A DNA stretch of 64,000 nt from Moniliophthora roreri (lineage: Eukaryota; Basidiomycota; Agaricomycetes; Agaricales; Marasmiaceae), in NCBI GenBank assembly GCA_001466705.2, contig LATX02000253.1, positions 124,001-188,000 of the forward strand, given 5' to 3'. The notes beneath the pieces were generated by a model. That model saw only the letters and a program-made list of their open reading frames with translations, was not told the DNA's origin and did no database searches. Numbering within the stretch: the first letter of the stretch is position 1; each line of letters begins with the position of its first letter. Positions 47,483 to 59,063 of the stretch are shown here, one piece after another. A program made the translations under genes and the position numbers.

Positions 47483-49441
47483 ATGAAAATTCTCGAGAAG
47501 AGCGAAAATGGAAAAGTTACCTCGACCATAGTGTCTGCAGGTAGAGTGAGTGGTCTTTTCTCTCTTTCTTAGCGGCCTCAAGCATCAATCTTTTTCCGTA
47601 AAAAGATTCTACTTTTGCGTTCCAGTTTGATGCCAAAGATCTGACATTTTTTGCAATTCATAGGTTTCAACGTATTCTGAACCAAATGTGGTCAAGGCAG
47701 CATCGCATGGATCATTGCTGAACTTCCTCAGAAAGGTTTTCTTACCGACGGGCTATCCACATACGGTCTCTCCAGGTTTGCTCAGTATTGCGCATCACGC
47801 TACTATGAAACTCATTCCTCTCATCAGATTATACGAGGTAGCCAACGAGGTCTCTTGAAAGTCTCCGTATTTAGCCGTGACTCCAGGTATCAGGTCCTCA
47901 ATGCTCTTCAAGAGTTCTGCAGCTCTTTAGCCGGGATGTTATCATCGCGAGCGACCCTGGAAGGTCCGTTGGCTAGTACTCCACTTATTCTTGCACTGTA
48001 ATATATCTCTTCCAGGATATGGAGTTGGGAACGCTTCTGCCTCAGCCACCAACGCACTCTTGTTGTCGGTCCTTCAGGATATTTTCGGGCGTCTAATGAG
48101 TATATATCTCACATCAAATTGGCCGTTTTTCCGTCTAACCATCTTACCAGCTATTGCCGCCGCATACCACTTTGGGTCATCTCTGATGCCGGAAGCTAAG
48201 ACATACCGTTTCGTGGCGGATCTTCTAATTGATGCCGCAATCATTCTGGATACCCTCGCCCCTCTTCTGGTATCGCTGCCAGCCCTCGCATCACTAACGA
48301 ATACGGTTCCCATACCCTTTCGCATCTATATCATCTTTTTCAGCTCTGGGTTTAGAGCTTTGTGTGGCATTGCTGCAGGGGGCTCCAAAACGGCAATTAC
48401 TTTACATTTCGCTACCCCTGTAGATGGAACTTTGGGGAATGTCGGAGACCTCAATGCGAAGGGTGCCAGTAGTGAGACTGTTCTATCTCTTATGGGGATG
48501 ACGGTAAGTAACTACCGGTTTTGGGTACCAGCAGTCATCCTGACACATTGAAAAAACGTTCACATTAGCTTGGCACCATTATCGTTCCCTACCTCACCTC
48601 ACCTCTCTCAACGTATATCGCCCTCGTTATCCTCGTAGCCGCTCATCTTTCCATCAATTTCGCTGCAGTGCAGGGGATTGTATTCCGCACCTTGAATCGG
48701 CAACGAGCGTGTCTTGGATGGATGATCTATCGGGACTATGAATCCGCACGCAGTACTTCAGGCGACGCTAAAAATCTACCCCTTCATCTTACGCCGAGCG
48801 CGATTGCCAAATATGAACGCATCTTTCACAGACCAGACCGTATTTATGATCCTCTGTCCGGTTCTAACATTGGACGCTGCACGATTGGTTCATCCTTAGG
48901 TTCGGTTTTTACCAGGGCAAAAACACCCGAAAAAGTTATCGACATCTTTACAAAGGAGAAATACATATTATGGTTCGACCCTGCATGCCTCGTAACATTG
49001 GGCGTTCCGAATTCCTCTCGTAATCTCATCGCCCGGCCTCACCTTCATATTATCCTAAAAGATGGCCATAAACCCGGTGACCAGCTGAAGGCCTGGCTGC
49101 ACGCAACGGAATTGGCCCGCATCTTGGAGAAGCAAAACCAAAACTATCGCCGAGAACTGCGGGATCAAGTGCAACGGGCTCTTGGAGACGGTGGCAATGG
49201 TCAAGTCACATTGGCAACACTAGAAGAACCACAAGCCCCAGAGGCACTGATTGCTAGTACACATCAATTGATAGATGAAAACTACTCCCATTTCATTCAG
49301 ATGATGCACAAGACGGGATGGGCAACGACAAATGAAAAAGGCGCTCTGGAGCTTGTCGTCGCGTTATTGACTATTCCGCCAGAGAGCGTCATCATCGATA
49401 TCCTTGACGACGAAGATGGCGAGTTGAAGAAGGAGAAATAG
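47483..49441 (+). CDS. RUS family protein (DUF647), gene A
   Basis: Exons 47483-47545, 47664-47775, 47828-47837 (10 nt), 47887-47963, 48016-48099, 48151-48503 and 48569-49441; 523 residues. Family landmarks in order: FLPTGYPHTVSPDYTRYQVL, FCSSLAGMLSSRATLEGYGV, NASASATNALLLSVLQDIFG, EAKTYRFVADLLIDAAI, FRALCGIAAGGSKTAITLHF, LNAKGASSETVLSL and VFRTLNRQRACLGWMIY. The C-terminal half is the variable domain. The DUF647 family is named after the plant RUS1/RUS2 proteins linked to UV-B sensing, auxin and vitamin B6 homeostasis; the fungal function is unknown. Several hydrophobic helices suggest membrane association. It is a paralogue of the gene at 54981 with the same exon phases. Confidence 0.92.
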
Positions 49442-49760
49442 AGTCTCACAGATATATGCGGAAAGGATTGGGAAACCAAGATAAGGCAACTGTTCGGATT
49501 TGGATTTTTGTAGTATGTATGTACCTCAACGGTGGTCTTGGACCCTCGATGATCAAATCTTAACTACTGACAACCCCGGTCCGCAATATCCAGATTTGCA
49601 TGACAAAGTTGCTCCGGCTATTCGTGAAACAGTCGCCGCCGCTGGAGTTTCAAAGTTTCATTTTCCGACCCGGCGGTTAGTTTAAAAAGAATCAGTCTTC
49701 CGAATGTCATAATCACTCACCAAATCACCCGTCCATATCGCGACAGGACTGAATACTAGT
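49442..49760. other. Short spacer between RUS gene A and an F-box gene
   Basis: 319 bases with nothing coding that I can support. It should contain the 3' end of the RUS transcript and the promoter of the gene at 49761. Confidence 0.4.
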
Positions 49761-51572
49761 ATGGAAGCGATTGCGCCTTTCGAATCACCTTTCACGCATC
49801 TTCTGTCCACGAACTACACCCCCGATTCCCAAGAAAGTACACAGATCGCCGCTTTCCTTAGGAAGCCCCAGGAAGATTTGGATAGCTTGAACGATGAAAT
49901 CAAGCAATTACAGGCTTCACTCAACAATCTTATTGCACAACGCGATGCGGTGCGGTTCTATATAGACCGGCATCGCGCTCTCCTGTCTCCCTTTCGACGC
50001 CTTCCTGCTGACATACTGCGGCAGATTTTCATTCAATGTCTTCCGACGGACCAATACCCAGTCCGTAGCACATCAACGGCCCCGTTACTCGTCACCAGAG
50101 TCTGCCGATTCTGGAGAGCGATAGCGCTATCGACACCTCAGTTATGGTGTGCCATTCACATCTACATCCCTCAGCTCATGTCTGAGGTTGACCTCGAGGC
50201 CCATGTATCACTCATTGACAAGCGGAGAGAAGGCGTAGAACATTGGTTGAAGCGATCGGGTACTCTTCCTCTCTGCATTTCCTTCGCAGTGGATGCGAGG
50301 CCATTCTTTTATCTCAACTCCTCCCACCATGCACATCATAACCTCATACGAGCAAGGCGAATGCAGGCAAACATGGCCTTAATCGCCATATTACTTCAAT
50401 TTTTCGACCGCTTGAAAGCTGTCTCTTTTCGGGGTCCACTTTCACTATTCGCTGCAGTGTCCTCGAAGGTTGTGGAATGTGCTAATGGCATTGCTTCACG
50501 ACTAGAGTATGCCGAGCTCGACTTCGTGTCGGATAATGCTTTCGGTGAAGAACCCCAGATTGGACCTTCGCATGTCCTTAATGCTGGGGCCACTTGGTGC
50601 CGTACACCAGCGATTCGGAGGATTCGTGTATACAATGACATGCAGAGTCCTTTGCTCCTGCAGGTGCCATGGCACAATGTCACGGAAGTCGTCTTTCACC
50701 CCCTCAGTGGTATTCCTCCAATGCAAGCCCTGAAAATTCTGTCCAAAACTTGCCAAAAACTCGAGAAATGCTCTATGAGCGTTCGAGTACCGTGGGGGAC
50801 TACCGATCGTGAAGATATGTTAGTTGAGCTCCCCTACTTGCGCATTCTGCGCCTCGCATTTTCCAGACACTGGCACCAGGATCCGGACATGAACTTCCTC
50901 AATCACACGGACCTTCGCGACTTGTTCCAGCGGATTCACGCTCCTTCCATCAGGGAACTTTCGGTCGTGGCCAGGTTCGCTTTGGACATCCCCGAAGTTC
51001 CCTTTCTCAGCTTCCTAAGTCAAACTTCACACGGCTTGAAAACCCTTCGACTTAACCTTCCCTTGGCGGAGCAGACCCTGATACGGTGTCTGCGGCTCTG
51101 CCCGTCTCTTTCGGTTCTTTCGATAACCGAGCATCAGCCACCTACTGAACATCCCTGGGATACTAGGGACACGTTCCCACCAACCATATCTACCGCTGTC
51201 ATGCGAGCCTTGATGCCAACAGGCTCGGGAGATCATTCGCCCCTTTGCCCGCAACTCGAGAACATTGTGTTTCGGAACTGCGCAACAAGGAATGTCCAAG
51301 GCATACTGTCGCTCATCTCAACCAGGTGGAGACAAGCTGATGGGAGAAATATTACACGTCTAAAGGCTTTCTCGATCTCTTTCAAGCATGACATTGGGAG
51401 TGACTACGACTCGGAGCTAGAAGCTTTGCGAGAAGAAGGGTTGAAAATACAATGGGTTCACGAAAAGCGACATCAAGCGATGGATTCGCCTAATCAGGGA
51501 ATGATGTACCATGATGATCCAAGAGACAACGATTCTGTTTACGTAGAGGCCCTAGACACTGACTGGACATGA
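49761..51572 (+). CDS. Coiled-coil / F-box-like protein
   Basis: Single uninterrupted reading frame of 603 residues. A coiled coil (about residues 38-68, LNDEIKQLQASLNNLIAQRD) is followed by an F-box (LSPFRRLPADILRQIFIQC, about residues 73-92) and CRFWRAIALSTPQLWCAIHI. These are the standard elements of the large agaricomycete F-box-like family. The rest is LRR-like, for example RLEYAELDF, LPYLRILRLAF and LKTLRLNLPLAEQTL. Probable SCF ubiquitin-ligase adaptor with unknown substrate. It lies between the two RUS genes and has no intron, unlike nearly every other gene here. Confidence 0.87.
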   Translation: MEAIAPFESPFTHLLSTNYTPDSQESTQIAAFLRKPQEDLDSLNDEIKQLQASLNNLIAQRDAVRFYIDRHRALLSPFRRLPADILRQIFIQCLPTDQYPVRSTSTAPLLVTRVCRFWRAIALSTPQLWCAIHIYIPQLMSEVDLEAHVSLIDKRREGVEHWLKRSGTLPLCISFAVDARPFFYLNSSHHAHHNLIRARRMQANMALIAILLQFFDRLKAVSFRGPLSLFAAVSSKVVECANGIASRLEYAELDFVSDNAFGEEPQIGPSHVLNAGATWCRTPAIRRIRVYNDMQSPLLLQVPWHNVTEVVFHPLSGIPPMQALKILSKTCQKLEKCSMSVRVPWGTTDREDMLVELPYLRILRLAFSRHWHQDPDMNFLNHTDLRDLFQRIHAPSIRELSVVARFALDIPEVPFLSFLSQTSHGLKTLRLNLPLAEQTLIRCLRLCPSLSVLSITEHQPPTEHPWDTRDTFPPTISTAVMRALMPTGSGDHSPLCPQLENIVFRNCATRNVQGILSLISTRWRQADGRNITRLKAFSISFKHDIGSDYDSELEALREEGLKIQWVHEKRHQAMDSPNQGMMYHDDPRDNDSVYVEALDTDWT

Positions 51573-51829
51573 TCATTGATCAATCAGACAAAAAGAAATA
51601 AAGTTCGTTGCGTTGACACTCAGTAAGCTCGCTTGATGACAGCATCTGCACAAAAAGGTTGATGATTTACCCGATGCAGGGTCATGGTAACTTATGATCG
51701 GGATGGACGACGGTGTACACTGTCACGGTACGGTATACAAAGAAACATTTCGCTGGAATTTTGTGATTAAGATTCTCATTTAGCCACCCATTGAGGAGTA
51801 CGTACGTACAAGCTGCATTGAGAATCTAA

Positions 51830-51851
51830 TTTTATTTATTTATTTATTTTT
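51830..51851. repeat. (ATTT)n microsatellite
   Basis: Four to five tandem copies of ATTT in an otherwise mixed sequence, 260 bases after the F-box gene. Confidence 0.85.
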
Positions 51852-54782
51852 AAGTTTGGCTTGGCCACGCTTCGATCGGATGAGTCAGAGCGTCCGGAGT
51901 TCTTTGACCGCGACCATCACTATCGATATCACCCAAGAACAGCGCTCAATCTTCTCCCTTGACTTTAACCGCGCCTCGAGTACTGTCACGGGCCCGAATA
52001 TATAATAAGTATCTTGATCTGTGCTTCGAACTTCGTATCCTCAAGTTGACTTTTGGCCCGACTGGCTTGATTTGAACTGTCAATTCAAATTTTCGTTTAT
52101 CATTTTTCTCATGAACTGATGCTATCGTTAATGCTTGACTGATAACAGGCCATAGCGCTCTATCGACAGCATCTGCGCGTAGTCGCTATGGTACACTAGC
52201 AGCCTCAACTGACTACGGTCACTGGTTGCGTCGCTTGTTCCTACCTCTCTATGCCCGTATTCACACTAAGTGCCATGCCCCTTCGGATTACTGGTTCTAG
52301 AGCTTCATGCCTGCCGCCCTGCATTGCCTCCGCACAGAAGTACCCTCCGCATATTAACAGGTCTGATCATATAGCTATCCACAATGAAGAGCGATCCCCA
52401 GTCTCTAGATTCTGATGCGGAGACTGCACAACGATGGAGCTTGACCATCCTGTGACGTGAATAGCCCCCCAAAGTCTGTCGTTTCCTGTTGGGTTACGGG
52501 TTCTCTAACACGATAGTTCTCATGCAGGTCTGCTGCCCGCGCAGAGCAAGGAATATTTGGGGACCCCAAGATCATTGTTTATGAAACCCCAAGCTATGTC
52601 TCACGCAAGCGACACTATACTCTATATTCCCCTCAGTTAACTGTTCCTCCTATAGCAATACTAGCACCTTTCGTTGATTGTGAATCCCTTACTTCGTCTT
52701 AAGCTTTCGTCGCATAGCTCAACTTACTAGCATACCTAGATAGTCTGGCGCTCAAGCTCAAATGGATGGGATTACAAAGAAGAGAACCCGATTGTGCTAT
52801 GTTTTCGGATTCACAGAAGACTTCCGATAAGACTAGAATCATAGCTTTTCACACTTCCATGGCTCTTATACACTATCGTCCTCGTACTCTCGCTCATCAG
52901 TAAGCCCCGTATCGACAATGCATTCTTCACTAACCTGCTTCGGTCGCAGCAACTGGTCCAGACTCGGTGACATTGTACCATGGTGCGTTGTAACGGGCCC
53001 ATCCTGTTATGATGGTATATCTCCGCCATTGCATGCTTTCACCCGTTGTTTACTCTTATTTATCGTTTTCTTGACTCTTCACCATCACTATGGTACTACT
53101 AGCCTTCGTATCTCGTCTATTCACACAATATATAGAAAGAGGTCTAGTCGTACGATCCGGTCTGAAGTTATGTAAGACGACACGCCGTTTCATCAAGCAG
53201 CCACCGGTGTGTAAGTTTTCGCGCCTTAACGCCGATCATTGCTATTCAGACCACGTGTTTCCTGTGCCAAAGGCACAAGTTCCTTTGATTGTAACGATGG
53301 TAATCCTCGGCAAAATACATGCAGCCCCTCTTCCTCCCGAAAGTGACGGCCGAAAAATCGATTGAACGTCGAATCGGGTGCGATTGCGATTCATAGAGAG
53401 ATAGCAGCCGCCATGGTACAGGCAATTGACACTGCATTGATGATTCGTCTGGCGGTGTATTGTATTCTGCTCAAGAGGGAACCAGGCTGTGGTTCCGGCA
53501 CACGAGGCTGGTTCCCCTCGGAGGTCCTTAAAAAATCTTTCCCATGCAGCGTCTTGGAGCATTTTACACAAAGAAGCACCAAACAGAGAGCTTTTTTGAG
53601 CGGTATGGAGTCAATCCTCAACATCAGGGTGCCTAGCGCTCACCCAAAAAGTGCCGACTTCTCTAATTCAAGTGCCTCACTCCTCCTTCTCCCTTCTTAT
53701 AGATAAATTACATTGAGGTTTTGGAGAGTGGGCTAGGAAGGTCCGTGACTAACAACTGACATACCAATTTTTGCATGAACCAATTCAAGTTGATCCAAAG
53801 TGTCACAGTGTGCTTGATCTGGATAGCTCACACTCAAGACAATGATTTTTCTGCACAGAGGATGTTAAAGAGCTTCAACGCAGCTGCTGGCGCTGGCCGT
53901 GTTTTTACAATGCTGAAACAACTGCAGCGCTTGTTGGGCGCTTACCATGTTCGGGCCTAGTGACATCATGCGAACTACTTTCTAGATAAGGTAATTATCG
54001 GTCGGTTCGACGGTCCTTAGAAAATTTTTTTTTGCTTCTGCTACAGATTACTCCATGTGAGTTGTTGCGTTACGTTCAGTTGAGTAGTTCTCCCACTCAT
54101 GCTTACCTCTTTTTTATAGATGTGTGCTGTGAGTGCGGGCGAAGCATGTCCAGATGCCTTCGATTTCGCTTTTGTGATCCGTGAGTAGCCCAGCCTCTCA
54201 CACGTTCAGAAAACTGATCAAGAGCCCCCTGATATCTCAATACCGTTGTCAACTGTGCTGCTCTTTGGTACGCAAAAGATACTGAACGACGGTTGAGTAA
54301 TTTCGAACTGGTATTGACAGTATCTGACATCATTGACGTCTGGCAGAGCATATTCACTGGAGCCGTCTTCCGCAGCCAGAGGAAATGGGATTCCCTCTAG
54401 TAGCGCAGGGCACAGCACAGAGTCATCCGGTCTATTGAATCAAGTTTCCGAGGCAAGCTGTATTCACGACCCCTTGCTATGCTGTGTGGTACTGTTTGCA
54501 AAAGTCGGTGTCCCCTTTCGCTGCGCACCTTCACTGGCCTCCTTTTTCACGCCTCTTTAAATTATGTGTTCCACCATTCTGAGTTGTCGAATGCCTCTTA
54601 GGAGAGTCGCAAGGTACTGCCGGTCGTGAGACGGTACTTCTGGTGTCAAGACAGACCAGGTCTTACTCCCCTTTATTCACGTGACTGATTTTGCAAATAA
54701 AGCCAAATCCCGCGAGCCAGCGGCAGCGGGCGCTTCTCTCTAGGACAACTCTAGGACAAGACACTGTTTCAATTTCAAACAG

Positions 54783-54807
54783 CTCGACCAAACACTGTTT
54801 GGTCGAG
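54783..54807. repeat. Perfect inverted repeat (11-bp arms, 3-nt loop)
   Basis: Arms ctcgaccaaac and gtttggtcgag are separated by act. It lies 174 bases before the ATG of RUS gene B, so it could be a dyad regulatory site or a transcribed hairpin; its function is unknown. Confidence 0.85.
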
Positions 54808-54980
54808 TCGTTGCAGCATAATTAGTTCTGTCGACCTATTTCAAATTGGGCGGACTGGAGCGGCAGGGTAAGGCACTTTCCGCGTTCCGCTCTGGTTCAA
54901 AAGGCTCGTCTATTGCTTCATCTGACGTTGCAACCCCCCCCCCCCCACTCTCCCTACAGTCAGTTCTTGAATAATTCCAA

Positions 54981-56794
54981 ATGAAGATCTTGGAAAAAGA
55001 CGAGAAGGAGATAGTCGTCTCGACCGTAATATCACCGGGCAAGGTGAGTCAGAACGAAACAAACTCATCACACCAGTATTCTGACCCATCTTTGCCGTAC
55101 ATAGATCTCAACCTACATTGAAGCTGCCGGCGTCAAAGATGCGTCGTCATATCATAAAACAGTGTTGAATTTCCTCGCAAAGCTCTTCCTACCAGCGGGC
55201 TATCCAAACACAGTCACTCCCGGTTCGATCGATCCTCTAAAAAAGGCTGTTATTTATCTCACGCTTTTTCATCAGACTACATCAGGTAACGGGCCCCCGA
55301 TTCTGAAGAAACGTTCCTTCCATTCACCTTCAAGAAACACAGATATCAGACCTTTGACGTTCTTCAAGCATTCTGCAGCTCATGGGCTGCTATGCTATCG
55401 TCAAGAGCCCTTCTTGAAGGTTTCGTTGGCATTATCTCCGTCGCGGTGATGCCTCTACTGACCATGAACATTCTTCTTTAGTATACGGCGTCGGGGATGC
55501 GTCAGCTTCAGCGACCGATGCACTCCTCTTTTCTGTCCTACTAGACATTTTCGGACGCGTGATAAGTGCGTTCTCCATTAGATTAGATTCGCCACCTCAA
55601 AGCTCATCAACCACCTCTAGCCATTGCTGCCGCATACCACCTTGGCTCATCGTTGGGTCCAGAAGCCAAAACATGGCGTTTCATGGCGGATATCTTTATC
55701 GATGCCGCCATTACTATTGATACCCTCGCCCCTCTGCTAATGGAGATGCAAATCTTCGTCTTTCTAACAGAGGCGTTTCCCATACCTTTCCGCGTCTACC
55801 TATTCACCATAAGCTCAGCTTTTCGAGCTTTATGCGGTATTGCCGCCGGTGGCGCAAAGATGGCGATCAATCTACATTTTGCTACGCCTTTGGAAGGAAC
55901 GGGTGATATTGCAGATTTCAACGCAAAGGATGCTAGTTTGGAAACCGTTTTGTCATTGACTGGGATGTTGGTGAGTATTCCTCTACCGGTTTTCTTGTAT
56001 GCCCCCATCTCACCTTGAATGCCCTTTGGAACCAGGTTGGCGCCGTCATCCTTCCTTATATCACTACACGCTTCGCCACATACGCCGCTCTGGCTGTTTT
56101 GATAGTCATCCATCTATCCCTAAACTTCTCCGCTGTTCGTGGTGTTGTTCTTCGTACGTTGAATCGTCAACGAGCGTGTCTCGCATGGGCCATATACCGT
56201 TCCAGCGAATACCAATCTGGCGCACATAATGGTACCGCAGACGACGTTACACCCTCACACATCTCCAAACTCGAACGCATCTTTCATCGACCAAGTCGGC
56301 TTGTTGATTTATCAGGCAAAATTGTCGGACAATGCAAGATTGGGTCATCGTTGGCACTGGTTTCATTGAACGGACAAACGTCTGGTTCTTTGGAAAAGGT
56401 GTTGGATATTTTGAGAAAGGAGCAATACGTTTTGTGGTTCGACGCTGCTTGTCTTTCGACTTTGGGTTCTTCTCCGACAGTCGTTGGAAAGCCTCGCATC
56501 CATATCTTTTTGAAGGAAGGTTATACTCCTAGAGACCAGCTAAAAGCCTGGGTGCACGCAACCGAATTGGCCCTCATGAAGAACAAAACTCGACGGCGCA
56601 CTCCTGCATCATCAGGGACTCAAACTGCCGAAGAGTTGATTGCCAACTCTTATCGCGTGGTTGATGAAATCTATCCCAATTTCCTTCAGGCAATGTATCA
56701 GAAGGGATGGGTACCAACAAACGACGAGAATCTGGAGCTCGTTGCTACTCTGCTTCCCGGTCCCCCAAGGACCGTTATCGTTGGTATTCATTGA
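54981..56794 (+). CDS. RUS family protein (DUF647), gene B
   Basis: Exons 54981-55043, 55105-55222, 55276-55285 (10 nt), 55343-55419, 55482-55565, 55621-55970 and 56036-56794; 486 residues. Exons 1, 3, 4 and 5 have exactly the same lengths as in gene A, and all splice phases match. Landmarks: FLPAGYPNTVTPDYIRYQTF, VLQAFCSSWAAMLSSRALLE, YGVGDASASATDALLFSVLL, EAKTWRFMADIFIDAAITID, FRALCGIAAGGAKMAINLHF and VLRTLNRQRACLAWAIY. It lacks about 37 residues of gene A, mainly in the variable C-terminal part. Function in fungi is unknown. It arose by local duplication, with an F-box gene and 3.4 kb of spacer now between the copies. Confidence 0.92.
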
Positions 56795-56861
56795 TGTCGC
56801 TCACGAAACCACCAAATGTTTATCGATTTCGATAGTTGCTGGATCAAGTTTGAACTCCAGA

Positions 56862-57876
56862 AACTAGAATACAAGATTCGTTGTTGTATTTCGAGACAAA
56901 ATGCATACGATACACAATAGTACATAAGGTATTTCACTGCTCGTGACGAAAACGCCTGCCACACCCGTTCCGCTTCCTATACACATACTAGTGATGAACA
57001 CCTTCTCGCCATAGGTCTTGGCAATGTTGAGACCAGTGGCAATTTGACGAGCGCCGGCTGCGAATCTGGTAAGCGCTCTGAATGTCGGACTAGTGGAGAA
57101 AACACTCACTGCATCCGAGCTGGTGACCAATAGCAATGGCACCACCCCAGCGGTTGACCTTGGCCTTGTCGCTGTCGTCTTCCCAAGGGGATGCCGAGTT
57201 TCTCCATGGTGAATACAGCCTGGCTGGCGAATGCCTCGTTGATCTCGAAAAAGTCGATATCCGACATCTTCAAGCCGGTCTTCTCGAGAACCTGGTAATA
57301 AATGAAAGAATGAGCACTGAAATCGCGTATTGTACAGAAGACAAACCTTGGGAATGGCGTACGTAGGACCAACACCCATGATATTAGGAGGTACACCGAC
57401 GGCCTGTGCAGCAACAAACTTGCCGACAATCGGCAATCCCAATTTCTTGGCTACGCTTCGTCGTGCCAGCAAGACAGCAGCAGCACCATCGAATACTTGA
57501 CTGGCGTTCTCAGCGTGTGCTACCATCCTTGGTGAACGCCGGTTTCAACTTGGCCAAGCTCTCCTTCGTCACACCATCTCGAACAACGTCATCCTTGTCA
57601 ACGACAATCTGCTTCTCCTGCTCCGACTTGGCGTCGACCCAGGTAGTCTTGATGGGAAGGATTTCAGGTGCAAAGCGGTTGGCTTTCTGAGCTTTGGCGG
57701 CTTTTTGGAAGGAAAGAGCGGCGAAAGCATCCTGCTTGGCGCGAGGAATGGAGTACTCGGAAGCGAGGTGATACCCATGGGTAATAAGCAGTCTTCAGCC
57801 TTCATGTTCTTGGAAGCGAGGTCGGAGTATTCGAACGTCATCGACTCGACACCGGCACCTGCGATGCTCCATTAAC
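56862..57876 (-). pseudogene. Decayed duplicate of the peroxisomal thiolase 3' half
   Basis: Minus-strand sequence closely similar to 62612-63666, including the 3' flank and introns, so it arose by DNA duplication rather than retroposition. Compared with the other copy it shows a one-base loss near the stop (about 56944), a frame change near 57186 (LGIPLGRRQ instead of LGLSWEDDS), a two-base loss near 57515, a loss of about 10 bases near 57757 and about 27 bases near 57834. The last lies between short direct repeats in the intact copy. Conserved positions are also changed (NASQVFDG for NASQVSDG). The N-terminal half with the active-site NRQCSSG region is absent. Not expected to encode an enzyme. 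Confidence 0.9.
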
Positions 57877-58579
57877 AGCTTGTCAATAAATAAAGTTGTC
57901 TGGAAAGCCCAACCTCGACTGGATCACGGATGTATTTCTTCTGAGTGTTCCTGGTGTAGTCGTCGTGTAGAGATGGGGTCACATACAAAGCAAACTGAAA
58001 TTAACGTGTCAGTCGAATGCCAGTACTGATATAATTATGCTACGTACCAAAATATATCCGAAGAACCCCTTTCCACATCCCACTTTCCGGTCGGCCTGAA
58101 GCGAGCGATGCTTACAGATCTAACCTGGAATGCAAGTCATAAGCCAAAGTTCAGAGGATATAGGAAACACACACTGGGATACACGGGTTTGAATGAGTAA
58201 GGCATAGGGTATGAGTGATGATGGTGGTCGGAAAGAAAGAAGTGTTCGGTAGTTGTGGGAAACGGTGAGGAAGAAGCACAAAACATGAACAAAGTCGCGC
58301 ACAGACCCATCTTTGACACCCATGAGGGACTTTGGGAAAGGCGATCGGCTAGGGTCTTTTGAGGTACGTTCTCCGTAAGATCATGGACAGTCTGCTGACT
58401 TGGGCACCTTAAAGGTACTTTGAACGATAGAGGGATAATAGGTTCAATACCAAGGACATTATACTACATACACTGTTTTCATCGGACGAGCGTCGGATGG
58501 CATCAGAAAATCTATGGCCCTCAACCAAATCGTCGGAATGCGTCAAATTACATGGTAGGTCTGCGAAATGACACCTAGA
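57877..58579. other. Spacer with one unassigned exon-like segment
   Basis: Minus-strand sequence around 57990-57910 is open (…YVTPSLHDDYTRNTQKKYI…) and flanked by plausible splice sites, but I do not recognise it and it is not part of thiolase. Nothing else is coding. Confidence 0.3.
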
Positions 58580-59063
58580 TCAAGCGGGGAAATTCTGCAT
58601 TGGACCCTGAGCTGCAACCCGCGCTCGTTCTTCTCTGGCCCGCCGTTCTCTTTGTTGCATCAGCTCGTGAGGTAACATAACAGCTCGGTCCACTGCTACC
58701 GGTAAACCTCGGTGTCCGCCTCGTACCCTGCCCAAAATAAAACATGTGAGTAAATGAAAATCATACAAGCGTCTTTCACCCACATCCTGACTATGACAAC
58801 GAGCTTCGACAACGGCCGCATAGCACCGGCAAAAGAGAAATCATCCTGGTGCGAAAAGTAGATAAGCAAGACAGCCTGAGCGTCAATAACGTACGTGAAC
58901 CTACATCTGGCACTCCGAGGCTCATCCCAATTCCACTAAAAGTTGACACAAGCTCAAAAAACACTCTGAATAGGTCGAACCATTTTATGTCTAGATCAAT
59001 AAGACTTTTGCGCTCGATGATAGTGACTATGAAGACACCCCAGGCGAGCCACCAAATGTCCAC
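58580..59063 (-). pseudogene. Orphan 3' fragment of a TRK-type potassium transporter
   Basis: Three exons on the minus strand (about 59063-58905, 58845-58784 and 58727-58580) join in phase. They give DIWWLAWGVFIVTIIERKSL, FFELVSTFSGIGMSLGVPD, FSFAGAMRPLSKLVVIV and RGGHRGLPVAVDRAVMLPHE, ending at a stop codon. This is the C-terminal end of fungal TRK/HKT potassium transporters, including the last pore-loop region and the conserved cytosolic HRGLPVA motif. The preceding 700 bases on this strand contain none of the other pore or membrane segments, so only the last ~120 residues remain. Probably a relic left by a rearrangement; expression as a separate protein cannot be excluded. Confidence 0.8.

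Larger units (their letters stand above)
51573..54980. other. Long intergenic region
   Basis: About 3.4 kb with no recognisable gene. Small open frames at 53090-53700 on both strands overlap and look random. Low-complexity elements include an (ATTT)n run at 51830-51851 and a 13-base C run at 54934-54946. A perfect hairpin sits at 54783-54807. Confidence 0.45.
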
